This document shows positions 11,033 through 21,428 of a DNA stretch of 64,000 nt, piece by piece. The position numbers and the translations under genes are program-made. Origin of the DNA: Persicaria tinctoria (lineage: Eukaryota > Streptophyta > Magnoliopsida > Caryophyllales > Polygonaceae); assembly GCA_037127255.1 (NCBI GenBank), contig JBANSL010000004.1, forward strand, positions 17,429,967-17,493,966, given 5' to 3'. Numbering within the stretch: the stretch's first letter is position 1; every line of letters begins with the position of its first letter. The notes beneath the pieces were generated by a model. It was not told the origin of the DNA, searched no databases, and saw only the letters and a program-made list of their open reading frames with translations.

Positions 11033-11679
11033 TGAGTCCGTCTGTTTCCTTTCTCCCTACTTATTTCTGTCTTCTTTCACATTGAGGACAATGCTTCATT
11101 CAAGTATGGGGGAGGGAAAGGATTCACATATCTTGTACATATTTTATTTCAGCATTATTTGTGTACAGATTCTGCACTTGTTATATTCTAAAAAAAAAAA
11201 AAGAAGCAATCAAAATCCTGGGATGAGTCGAAAACCCGAAAGGGCTACTCAGGCAAAAAGCAGGTAGTCTGGCGAGCCTTAGGCTTTGGCAATATGAGAC
11301 TTGAGGGAAGTGAGAATGTTTATGTGAGTACCATCTTTGAAAAAAAAAATTGAGTGGCTTGGTGAAAACTCGAAAGGGCGCCTTGGCAAGATGAGCGTTT
11401 ACTTTGAGTGTTTAGGATTGATCTCTTGGCGAAGGCGACATAAGAAGTGGAGTGATAAGGAGGTTTTCGGGTAGGCCACTAGGAGCTATAAGGTGTAGAT
11501 GGTTGAGATATAATTGTAAGTCTCATTTCCTATTTTGATTGTCTTTTGTGCTGATTGTTGAGATGGTGAAAACTACTAGTGCTTAGTATTCATTTTCCTT
11601 GTACTGTCTGTGAACCTTTGAGATTTAGGGTGAGAGTAGGCTTAACTTCTATGCTTACTCGGGACGAGTAAAGGTTTAA
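11033..11679 (+). other. Gypsy 3' internal non-coding region
   Basis: No protein supported. Short A-runs (11190, 11340) and repeated phrases of the form GAAAACTCGAAAGGGC / GAAAACCCGAAAGGGC at 11228 and 11364. Confidence 0.6.
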
Positions 11680-11692
11680 GTATGGGGGAATT
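11680..11692 (+). promoter_or_regulatory. Gypsy polypurine tract
   Basis: TATGGGGGAATT directly precedes the TGATATG start of the 3' LTR, the position expected for the plus-strand primer. Confidence 0.85.
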
Positions 11693-12932
11693 TGATATGC
11701 GATATATTCCATAGCGCATTTAGTAGTTTTTGTCATCACTTACATGTCATTATGAGAGATATTTGTGTGAACTTGGTGATTCGGAACATGTTGAGGAAGT
11801 TGAAGAAATCATGCAAGTTACAGAAGTGAAGAAGATCGGAAGCAGCTGGAAGACTGTTGAGTCTGACGCGGCCGCGCTGCACCCAACGCGCCCGCGCTGC
11901 TACTCGGAGCGCCCACGCTGCTAGGAGGAATTGGCCGCGTCAAGGCAACAGATGGAAGAGTGAAGACGAGGCTGGCGCGCCCGCGCTGCTATCTAGCGCG
12001 CCCGCGTCGGGTCCCTGAAGACGGATTCTTATCCGATTTTCCTTATCTTATTAGTTTTAATATTATATTTTTACGGGATGTTAAACCCGACTTAATTAGG
12101 TTATATAGGCCGAGAAGGCAGAAAGAGAATGAGGTTATTTTCCAGAGACGTATTTTCCCTTTTGTTCATCTCACAAACCCTATGGAGAACTAGCTCTCCT
12201 TTGTTGCACTTGGTTCTTTGAAGCCTTCAATTGATTTGGTTGTGAGTATTCTACTCTTGTTCGTCCTTTGTTAATTGTTTCGATCTCCTGAGCTTATTGC
12301 TTGATTGCTTATTATTGATTTATCTGGATTGATCACCTAGGTTTATCGATACTAGTCATATTGCTAGGGTTTCCAATTCCAGGTTTGGGGTTGTAGATTC
12401 ATTGTAGCAAACACAATCTCCATACGCGGGTTGCTTGTGGTAGATTGTGAGGGAGATTCGATTACATGCTATTTTAACGGGTTGTTAGAATCGCTTGTAT
12501 CTCATTATAATTCATGTTTGAATGCTATCGCTTTATTATTTGGTGAAGGTTTTCCCTTGTAATTTGGTGATAAGTGCTTTTAGGACTGGTAGGACTAAAA
12601 GCTATTACACGATCTGAATTGAGAACAATTACTGGACATTAGAACTTGAGACTCATAGAATGCGATGATGAACCATCTCAATTGTTGTGCGAATAATTAC
12701 CTGGTGTGATACTTTTCCATCATATATTCGCAACCTCTTATTGCAACTTGTTCTGTCACCATTGATAACACACAAAACTCCCCCTTGAATCGGTCACTTT
12801 TGGGTAATAATACTTGCTTTTACAATTGATTCTGTTTCCTTGTGGGTTCGACCCTAACTTACCTACTATACTTGTTATAGTTTGCATCTTAGGAATTTAC
12901 TTTGATTTGGCATAACGACCTTAGGCCTGTCA
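11693..12932 (+). repeat. Gypsy 3' LTR
   Basis: 1240 bp, about seven single-base differences from the 5' LTR (three in the GC-rich block, four in the last 250 bp), about 0.6 percent. Confidence 0.95.
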
Positions 12933-13389
12933 ACTGTGCAGGCAAAGAATTAAGCAACAACACACACAATTGAGTCTCATCAACTTTGTCACCACATCTC
13001 TCCAGATCTTGGGTAATAGCCAAGAATCTGTCAAGATTTTCAGCAAGAGTGCAAGTAGTAGACATTTTATAATTGAAAAGTTTGTTGAAGAGATTTACCC
13101 TACTTGGTAGTGATTTTACCAAGTATAATTCTCCCAACCTTTTCCAAAGCTTTTCAGTAGTTGTGCAAGTAAGAACTTGCCTAGCCACTTCATTTGTGAG
13201 TCTCAACATAATCTCATTGTGTGCTACTTTATCAAGACGTTTTAGATCCTTCTTTTTGTATTCATCGACATCTTCTCCAGTGAGCACTTCATAGCAATTT
13301 TCTTTGATTAATATGGCCTTCATTTTTACCTGCCACATAGCAAAGTCAGTATTGCCATTGAAGGGTTTTAAACGATAGGATTCACCCAT
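12933..13389 (-). pseudogene. Copia gag N-terminal part, cut by the gypsy insertion
   Basis: The gag gene begins at the ATG complementary to 13387-13389, giving MGESYRLKPFNGN. The sequence has the copia gag signature of the UBN2/DUF4219 group: YRLKPFNGNTDFAMWQVKM, then LWKRLGELYL, and LNSLP near the break. At 12937 it stops abruptly at the target duplication and resumes at 4591, after the gypsy element. A longer in-frame ATG at 13491 would begin in the leader and is not preferred. Confidence 0.88.
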
Positions 13390-13645
13390 GTTTATAGTCA
13401 AGAGCTTAAAAAACTTAACAAAACACAGTAAATCACGCAAAAGATTCAAGAAAACCTTGAATCCAAGAGCAGAGCACAGAATCGCAAACACACAAGCCTA
13501 GATCTAAGCAAACAAGGCAGTGGTATGTCGTGTAGGGGGGGTGCTGCACCAGCGATGTCGCCTTTTAGGTCAGCCCGAGGCCCTACACCCGTAACCTATC
13601 CCTAGAACTCAACAATGAGCCAGGAAATCGGAAACGCGACACCAA

Positions 13646-13657
13646 GCTCTGATACCA
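13646..13657 (-). promoter_or_regulatory. Copia primer-binding site, initiator tRNA-Met type
   Basis: Plus-strand GCTCTGATACCA is the complement of TGGTATCAGAGC, the usual copia primer site, two bases inside the LTR edge at 13660. Confidence 0.92.
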
Positions 13658-13659
13658 CT

Positions 13660-14679
13660 TGTTGAATCGAGATAACGAAAGTGATTGAATGCGGAAGCGA
13701 GAGATAAGAACAAGAAACTCAAAACAAACATGCAAGAGCAAGAACAAACACCAGAGTTTTACGAGGTTCGGCAAAGATATGCCTACGTCCTCGGGGCCTC
13801 AAGAACAGGCCGAATCCACTAGGTAATGTTCAACGGAGGGTTACAAACAAGCAATACAAAAGTAAAGCCAGAAGATCTCTTCGAAACTCCCAAACCCTAG
13901 ATCTCTTCAAAAGTAAAGCCTCAAGAACAGGCCGAATCCACTAAGCATGTACGAGTTTCAGAGATACAAGAGAAGAAGATCCACCTGTGTGGGATGACCG
14001 GAGTTCGAAGATCTCTTCGAAAATCCCAAACCCTAGATCTCCAGACGTGAGACAAGCGGCAACCAAAGCCAGAAGCTTAGCCACACCACCACCAGGAGAT
14101 CACCGAGAGCAGCTAACGCCTTCGTCGTCACAATCGTCGGGGAGAAGCCAGGAGAAAACCCTAGAAACCCTAGAACCCTTTGAGAGCGTTTGAGAGGAGA
14201 CGGAGGAGAGAGAGAGCTGAACTGAAGGATTCAGAAGGTGCTAGCGAGCTTAAATAGCTAGGGCTTCGGATCTCAAGTGAGGCAAAAACGCAGCGCTTCG
14301 TCAAATGGACCACAAGCCGCCAAGCTTGCTCCAACGTTTGAGATCACATGGGCTTGGGAATGGGCCTAAGGCCCACATCCGGGTAAGCCTCCTATCCTTA
14401 TATCATACATTTTATACATACATTATATATACTATAGGTTATACATTATCACTCCACAAGTATGCACTAGACTCGTTAGAGGATCAAGTCGATCTCGACT
14501 CAATACAACTGAGTCGAGCCTAATCATATCTTGTGCATCCATGTATATCCAAACATATAATATATATATGTTATATGTATATTCATCATACACTCATACA
14601 TGATTACAAGCATATAACAATATTACATGTAACACATATGAAAGCAAGACATAGGGAAATATAACATAACATTACAACA
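13660..14679 (-). repeat. Copia 5' LTR
   Basis: 1020 bp, plus-strand start TGTTGAATCG and end TTACAACA. On the minus strand a TATTTAAG near 14250 could be the TATA box. Near 13798-13945 two phrases (CCTCAAGAACAGGCCGAATC and a piece matching 13997-14040) occur twice, so this copy carries a small internal duplication. Confidence 0.92.
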
Positions 14680-14878
14680 AACCCCTCGTTATGGCACAAT
14701 GGAAGATGCTCTCATTGGCCATTGTATTGTAGCAATGCACACAATTGGCGCATATCCTAATTCGAGGGTCGCCGTTCTCCCAATCTCTCTTTTTCTCCCT
14801 CCCTCCCCCGCTGTAGCAACAACGGGGAATCTCACATCTTCTTCTTCACGGGCTCGAACTCGACGCCCGAAACCCAAA
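14680..14878 (+). promoter_or_regulatory. Remaining 5' flank/leader of the PTP1-like gene
   Basis: Only 199 bp separate the copia LTR from the chosen start codon. A CT-rich leader (CTCTCTTTTTCTCCCTCC) at about 14780-14810 looks like a plant 5' UTR. An in-frame ATG at 14699 would add 60 residues; homologues start near the later ATG. Confidence 0.55.
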
Positions 14879-17800
14879 ATGTCTGCCGCCGCCGGAGGGA
14901 AATCGTTTCCCTCTTCTCCGTCTTCTAATTTGTTTGATTTTGAATCGAACGATCCTCCCAATTTGTCTCTCTCCTCAGATCAGAGCCACCATTGCGCTCG
15001 AGCTCTACAGGTCTTCAAAGACAAGCTCAACTCAAAAGAGGTTATTTTCCGAGAATTTGAATCCCTCCAGGTAATGAATCTCCAATTGTTTGTGATTGAT
15101 TGATTCTGCTTGCGTTCTGTTTTTTTCTTAAATACTTTGGACTTGTGCCCTAATTTTGTATTATCATGATCCCATGGGTTGTTATTTCACTCGAATTGGC
15201 TTAGTTTTGTCTAGGTATTGCTTGATTTACCTGTAGGTTTTCATATTTCTATGATTGCATTTTTGTTTTGATCTTTAATAGTTTGAGATGATGTTCAGTT
15301 TGATTATCATCCTTTGGTAAAAAAAAAACTAGTCATCCTTAGCTCTTGGTATTAAAAATAGCATGTTATCTAATGAAGCTTAAGTGTCCTAATTGTCTAG
15401 TTTATTTGCCTCATTATTTTGCTCCCTGCAGAAATGATCAAGTTTAAACCTTGATTGATAATAACTCATTTTGAATAATCCAATAGAAGCAGTTTATTTT
15501 ATTCTTATCTTGTGAATTGTGATGTTGGACAGGTTTGTACCACATTGTATTATTCTTGGCTGTTAAGATCTACTGTATTTAGCAGTCTTGTAACTCTTGT
15601 TGTGCATAATATGAGTTCTTTTTTCTTTTTCTTCTTCTTATTTTTTAAATAAAATAATAAAATGATTCATCAGTTTATTCATTCAGGCAAAAAGGATGAG
15701 ACACTCAGAACTGGAGAAGCTGTGTTCAGTAGCTCTTGACACTGTTAATGTTAGCAAAAATCGATATACAGATGTCTTACCATGTGAGGCTCTAGCCAAC
15801 TGCTTTCTTTCTTTGGAAAGCAAAACTTCGGGTTCGGATTTCAAAATATTGACACGTCTTTTGATTGATTTCAGTTGATGCCAGTAGGGTTGTTTTGAAA
15901 TCTTCAAGTGACTACAGGCAACCGGCAAGGGGTTATATCAATGCGAGCTTTGTTCAAGTATGAGTTTTCTTAATGAATTATTGCACGATCTCCGATTTTA
16001 TTTCATATCCCTTTCCCCCTTGTAGTTACTGCAATGGCATGCATCAAGGAATATGTCCTTTGACCTTTGAATTTGCTTCTACAATTTAGGCTTCCTCTGC
16101 TGAAAATACTCCCCAGTTTATAGCGACACAAGGTCCACTACCTCACACATATGAAGACTTCTGGGAGATGGTATTCCAGTACCGTTGCCCTGCAGTTTTG
16201 ATGTTGACTAAGCTGGTTGACAACTATAAGGTACTTCAATGTGCTGCTTTCATTGTAGATCAGGTGGATTTGTTACACCATTAATCCCAGTGCGGGATAC
16301 TACTATATTTCATCTTGTCCAATAAAAACTATAAATAGTCTCATAGTAACATGAACCCATGAATTTCCTTTCTTTCTGATCTTGTTTGGATTTGTGTTTG
16401 TGGGTATGTGTGCACACATTCATATATCGTGTATGTGCCACAACTCGTGGGAGATATTTTGGAAGTAGGGGGAGATAAGCTATACTTAATTGTAGGTAAT
16501 AATGTAGTGTGTGTGTGTGTATACATACTAGTGTTGTCGTCTACTACATGGATTTCTACAAGTTATAATTATAATTCATGTAAAAATAATGAAATTAAGT
16601 AAAAATATTATTTTTAACTTATGTTTACCATATCTTGGGTATATCATACATAGTTATCATATCTTCTATTTCTTCAAAATCTATATATTTTGTTTTTCAC
16701 TTTTCAATTTCAACTGTATATAGTTAACATATCTTGTAATTTTTTTAAAAGTATTAAGGCTCCTTTAGGCAATGCAAGTAACTTTGCGGAGCTTTTGGTT
16801 TGCAAGGCTCAACCAAATAATGACACGAATGATGCTAGACAACAATTTTAGTATTCAATATAGATTTTATTTAGTGTATTGGTAGTGGTAGCATATATGA
16901 TTACGTTTCAATTGAATCAATTTGTTCTTTTATCTTCTTTACTCTTATATGTCTTAAGTCGTCTTTGTGGCATGGAACTTTGTGCAGATGGTGAAATGTG
17001 GCAACTATTTTCAAGCAGAAGATGGTCCTAGAGAATTTGGTAATATGTGTATAGCTACCAAATGGACTAAAACAACTGAGAGTTCATTAATCTTGCGGCA
17101 TTTACAAGTGACCAAAGCTGAGGTAGGCTCTTCACCTTACCAAAAGAATATATTCTTTCAGTTAATGACATTTAAGCAATTACAAAAATCACTTGTGGGA
17201 AATCAAAGTTAAAAAGGAAGGATTATTTACTTATCCTAGAAGTTTGCTGAATAAGGCCATTGCTAATGCTACAAAACTGATAAATGGGATGATTTCTCAC
17301 TCAAGAACTGATAAGTCATCTTTCTCAATACGAATTATATTTCAATGAATTTTAGAGTTCTTAATAATTAGAAATGTTAGTTTAAAATTAACTGAAACTT
17401 ATTACACTGAATTTCTTTTTAACCTATCCTTATTGATCTACTAACCAACTCTTCTTGCACCTTAATGCATCATTGGGGGATCTCCTAGAATTATTGGTGG
17501 CCTTTCAGAGAATGCAAAGTATATTCTTGTTAGAACTTCCTCAGTTAGGCAATGATCAGGGCCGTCCAATGTATTTTTGGGGCCCTGTTCAATACTATCT
17601 CCTTATTAAAATATTTGATTTTTTATATAATTTTTAATAAAGAAAAAAACTATATAAAAATATATGAATTTATTAAAAATAAATAAAAGTCGAGTTTTTA
17701 TTTTTTCTAGACCCTACGAAAAAGTCAAATATAAATATTTTACTAGGAGTATTTATTAAGATTTACTAATAAATCACATGTTAAATTAGTATAATATAAA

Positions 17801-20725
17801 TTTATTTTAAAAAAATAATAAAAAAAATTCATATAGAAGTACTTTCTATTAGATTTTTAGTCATTTTTACTCATTATGTTTGTATCAATATAACAGAAGG
17901 TTGTGTTAAATTAACAAAAAAAATAGTTAAAAAGAAGGCCCCAAAGTAATATAAATAGTAAATAAGAAGGCCCCGAAAATAATGTAACATGAGGATGTAT
18001 TAAATTAACAAATAAAATTAGATGATAAGAAGACCCAAAATTAATTAAAAATAGTCATTTTTACTAGGACGTATTAAAATATTAAACAAAAAAAAAACAA
18101 TTGAGATTCGAAAACACGCCTATGGGCTTTGTAGTAGCTGGATTTAGTAGGGCCGAGTGCCACTAAGCCATCATAACATTGTGATTCATTGGAACCATAA
18201 AAAATATAAGTCCTAATAAATTTTTACTTGGGGCCCTAGTAAAATTGGGGGCCCTGTTTGGGCCCTCCTTATTAAAATATTTGATTTTTTATATAATTTT
18301 TAATAAAGAAAAAAACTATATAAAAATATACTCCCTCCGTTCGGTAAAACTTGTCGTTTACTATTCATGCACGCTTTTTTAGAACGATAAAAACTATATA
18401 AAATATTCATTTTTTTATAAATTTTTTTTAACAAGTTTGTACTTATCAATAATAACTACGAAGTTGTTAAAAAAATTATTAAAAAAACTAGATATTTTAT
18501 ATATTTTTTATCCCCTAAAAAAGCGTGCATGAATAGTAAAGTGTCAAGTTTTTCCGAACGGAGGTAGTATGAATTTATTAAAAATAAATAAAAGTCGAGT
18601 TTTTATTTTTTCTAGACCCTACGAAAAAGTCAAATATAAATATTTTACTAGGAGTATTTATTAAGATTTACTAATAAATCACATGTTAAATTAGTATAAT
18701 ATAAATTTATTTTAAAAAAATAATAAAAAAAATTCATATAGAAGTACTTTCTATTAGATTTTTAGTCATTTTTACTCGTTATGTTTGCATCAATATAACA
18801 GAAGGTTGTGTTAAATTAACAAAAAAAATAGTTAAAAAGAAGGCCCCAAAGTAATATAAATAGTAAATAAGAAGGCCCCGAAAATAATGTAACATGAGGA
18901 TGTATTAAATTAACAAATAAAATTAGATGATAAGAAGACCCAAAATTAATTAAAAATAGTCATTTTTACTAGGACGTATTAAAATATTAAACAAAAAAAA
19001 AACCAATTGAGATTCGAACACACGCCTATGGGCTTTGTAGTAGCTGGATTTAGTAGGGCCGAGTGCCACTAAGCCATCATAACATTGTGATTCATTGGAA
19101 CCATAAAAAATATAAGTCATAATAAATTTTTACTTGGGGCCCTAGTAAAATTGGGGGCCCTGTTTTGTTGGGCTCTTTGCACAGCCCATTGGACGGGCCT
19201 GGCAATGATTTTACCCATGTATTTAAGTCATCGCATTGTGGCAGTGTCCTCACTTCTGTTCTTGCCCTGTTGTGCATCCAAATGTTCTAGAAAATGAATA
19301 GAGATATAGGAAGAGATTAGCTAAGAGCCTTATGATGGACAGGTTGAGAAAGCACCTTGTAAAAAGCAAACAAAAATCTAATGAAGTCTCTTTGAAGGAA
19401 AAAAGGTGAAAGCATGAATGCATGATTTGGCCTAACTTTCTAAGCCCAACGAATGAGGTTGGGCTAATTATTGATTAACCTGGAAATTTTTCATGGTCTT
19501 CGAAATGAAGCCCAAAAACAACTGAAAAAATAATCTTGTGGGGCTGGGCTTCTCAGAACATCTTGAGCAAGAAATTGTTTTGTGTATTTTTTTCCTTATG
19601 TTTTTGCCAAGTGAAAATTTCTTAATTGATTTTCTCACAGGATGCATTTTTCAATCTTTGTTTCCATTCTTGCAGTCTGAGGAGCCCCCATTGTCAGTGT
19701 TGCATATTCAGTATCCTGAGTGGCCAGATCATGGTGTTCCTACAAACACTTTAGCTGTCCGAGAGATTTTAAGGAGAACATATCATTTATCCCCCAAGCT
19801 GGGCCCTATAGTGGTGCACTGCAGGTTCACCTGACTTTCATCTCTTGGATTATGGCACTTGTATTTTGATTTTGGTCCTGTTTTCCCTTGATTGTGCTAC
19901 TTAGTTAAACTAGCTGCAACCTCTGAGACATTTTCTTTCTTGGATCAGTGCAGGAATTGGTAGGACGGGCACGTACTGCACCATTCACCATACTATACAA
20001 AGGATTGTTGCTGGAGATATGTCAGCATTAGATCTTGAGAAAACAGTGTCTACCTTCAGATCTCAACGAGTTGGGATGGTCCAAACACTGGTATCTACCC
20101 CTTTCCCTAGTTTGATGAGTATAAGTGTTTTAAGATTTGAGTAAGAACTAAGAAGTATGGTACCATAAATTGTTGATCCAAAATATTTTAGCAAAACAGA
20201 TCTTTGACTTGAATTGAGCCCAAATTCACTCGCCCGATTGCTGAACCTCTAAGTGTACCGAATTAAATAGGGAACAAAGTTGCACACACACACATTGCAT
20301 AATCCATACCTCTTGGTCTGCTCAGGGTGAGGGTGCGTTCCCCGAAACAGTGCTTTAAGTGGTATTAGTTGATAAATAAGTACTCATGGCACAAAACATT
20401 GATCCAGCATCTGGGTTACCACCAATAAAAAATGAGATAAAATTTTATAATCTGTTGCAAATCCTTTTGCTTTTGTAATTGCCTATTTGTTTTAGTATGT
20501 AGAATTACTAACCAAGAGAAAGAGGAAAAGTAAAGAATTGCGAGCTCCATGCTTTTTATGAAGGCTGTTGAGTTTGAATGTTTAGAAAATAAACTAGTAG
20601 AATGTAATCCACACGAATAGTAATATTCTGGTACTCTGAATATGCCTTTTTAGGACCAATATTTCTTTTGCTATGGTGTTATTGTGGATGAATTGGAGGC
20701 TCTCATCTCGGATTCTTCTGCTTGA
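14879..20725 (+). CDS. PTP1: Plant tyrosine-specific protein phosphatase, PTP1-like, 8 exons
   Basis: Exons by eye: 14879-15070, 15687-15783, 15875-15957, 16090-16230, 16988-17122, 19676-19824, 19949-20090, 20654-20725. All introns are GT-AG; the sum is 1011 bases, 336 residues, close to the 340 usual for plant PTP1. Motifs of classical PTPs are present: NRYTDVLP (exon 2), GYINASFV (exon 3), [18 protein letters not shown] (exon 4), [11 protein letters not shown] (exon 5), the WPD loop WPDHGVP at 19721 and the P-loop [12 protein letters not shown], whose Cys codon ends exon 6 and whose Arg is in exon 7. In plants this cytosolic enzyme removes phosphate from tyrosine in MAP kinases (such as MPK6) and is inhibited by oxidation; that role is known for the family, not shown here. 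Intron 5 is enlarged to 2.5 kb by a hAT-type element. Gene looks functional. Confidence 0.93.
18331..18567. mobile_element. Stowaway-type MITE
   Basis: Starts CTCCCTCCGTTCGG and ends CCGAACGGAGGTAG, with long imperfect inverted arms (about 80 bp), 237 bp in all. It is flanked by TA on both sides, and the first copy of the host duplication shows the empty site. CTCCCTCCGT plus TA are the hallmarks of Stowaway (Tc1/mariner) MITEs. Confidence 0.93.
19007..19080 (-). other. tRNA-like A-box/B-box pair inside the hAT-type element
   Basis: On the minus strand TGGCTTAGTGG (A-box-like) is followed about 45 bp later by GTGTTCGAATC (B-box-like), the internal promoter pattern of tRNA-derived SINEs. The matching region in the first copy, 18102-18175, has a damaged B-box. 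No clover-leaf fold was established. Confidence 0.45.
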
Positions 20726-21206
20726 AAAAACTCGTGATGGTATGTTTTCTCTCTATTTTAATTGTGTTTTCTGAAGTTATTGATGTCTTGTACCATAGTT
20801 TGTTTCAACCCAAAATACTACTACTGTATCCCCTCTTAGGACAACAGTCGGCGTTGCCTAAATACAATTTCTGATCTCAACTCTGTCTCCTCCCCTATCC
20901 ATCTGCAGGGCTGCAGTCATCTTATCGGAGACGAATTCTGATCAATCCATACTCTTGGTGATACCAAACCTCTTGCTCAGTCTCAATCCACAGGAGCCAT
21001 TGCTTGTATCTTGCACTTAGTGTTGATACTAACGACCCTTTTGCATTAGCACATATTTGGATATGTGTACCATGTCGATAAACTGATCACAGTATTCCTG
21101 TAACATTTCCATTGTAACTCGGCTTTATTGGAATTCAGCATTCACGCATTGTGCATTAGGATGGATGCCTAGAACCAGATTGTTGATCATTCAGATTGAT
21201 ATGAAT
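20726..21206 (+). other. PTP1 3' untranslated region, probably with one intron
   Basis: After the stop codon a GTATGT donor (about 20740) and a CTGCAG acceptor (about 20909) could frame a 3' UTR intron. No protein. Confidence 0.4.
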
Positions 21207-21428
21207 CTATTTGAGATTTAACAATTTAACTTGAAAATGTGTTGTTTTGTTTGCATAAGAAATGTTTGAAAGGTGAACAAGGTTTGATCTGAACATGAGC
21301 CCACCCCTTTTGTCATCCAATTGGTTGACTTCATGGAAGACATGGTTGCAGGACACTTTAGCGAAGCCTGGGATCAGGATTAGAACATCCGCCATCATCA
21401 TCTCAATTTCATACGTGTAAGTACACAA

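Larger units (their letters stand above)
4592..12932 (+). mobile_element. Athila-like Ty3/gypsy element, internally deleted, nested in copia gag
   Basis: Both ends are 1240-bp LTRs starting TGATATG and ending CCTGTCA. The 5 bases before the first LTR and after the second are the same, ACTGT (4587-4591 and 12933-12937), a perfect target-site duplication inside the copia gag gene. Inside lie a tRNA-Asp type primer site, gag, a protease frame, a non-coding spacer, a third ORF and a purine tract. The total of 8341 bp is short for the Athila/Tat group because reverse transcriptase, most of RNase H and nearly all integrase are missing. It must depend on a relative for mobilisation, yet its LTRs differ at only about seven sites, so it moved recently. 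Confidence 0.95.
1..14679 (-). mobile_element. Ty1/copia LTR retrotransposon, interrupted, 3' end cut by window
   Basis: A long direct repeat (1-734 and 13946-14679) brackets minus-strand copia coding sequence in the order gag, protease, integrase, reverse transcriptase, RNase H, which is the copia order. A primer site complementary to initiator tRNA-Met lies inside the high-coordinate LTR and a purine tract (minus strand) lies inside the low-coordinate LTR. The gag gene is split by a complete gypsy insertion (4592-12932). Reverse transcriptase is frameshifted, so the element is dead as an autonomous unit. The outer end of the 3' LTR is beyond base 1, so the outer target duplication cannot be tested. 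Inferred from structure; the lineage within copia was not determined. Confidence 0.93.
17599..19165. repeat. Tandem duplication of 666 bp inside the hAT-type element
   Basis: Copy 1 is 17599-18264; copy 2 is about 18265-19165 and includes the 237-bp MITE. Apart from the MITE only a few single-base changes are seen, so the duplication is young. Confidence 0.9.
17557..19201. mobile_element. Non-autonomous hAT-type element in PTP1 intron 5
   Basis: Ends are CAGGGCCGTCCAATG and, inverted, CAGGCCCGTCCAATG (one mismatch). The flanks are a perfect 8-bp duplication GCAATGAT (17549-17556 and 19202-19209), the hAT length. No transposase. It holds a tandem duplication of 666 bp and a Stowaway MITE. Confidence 0.9.
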
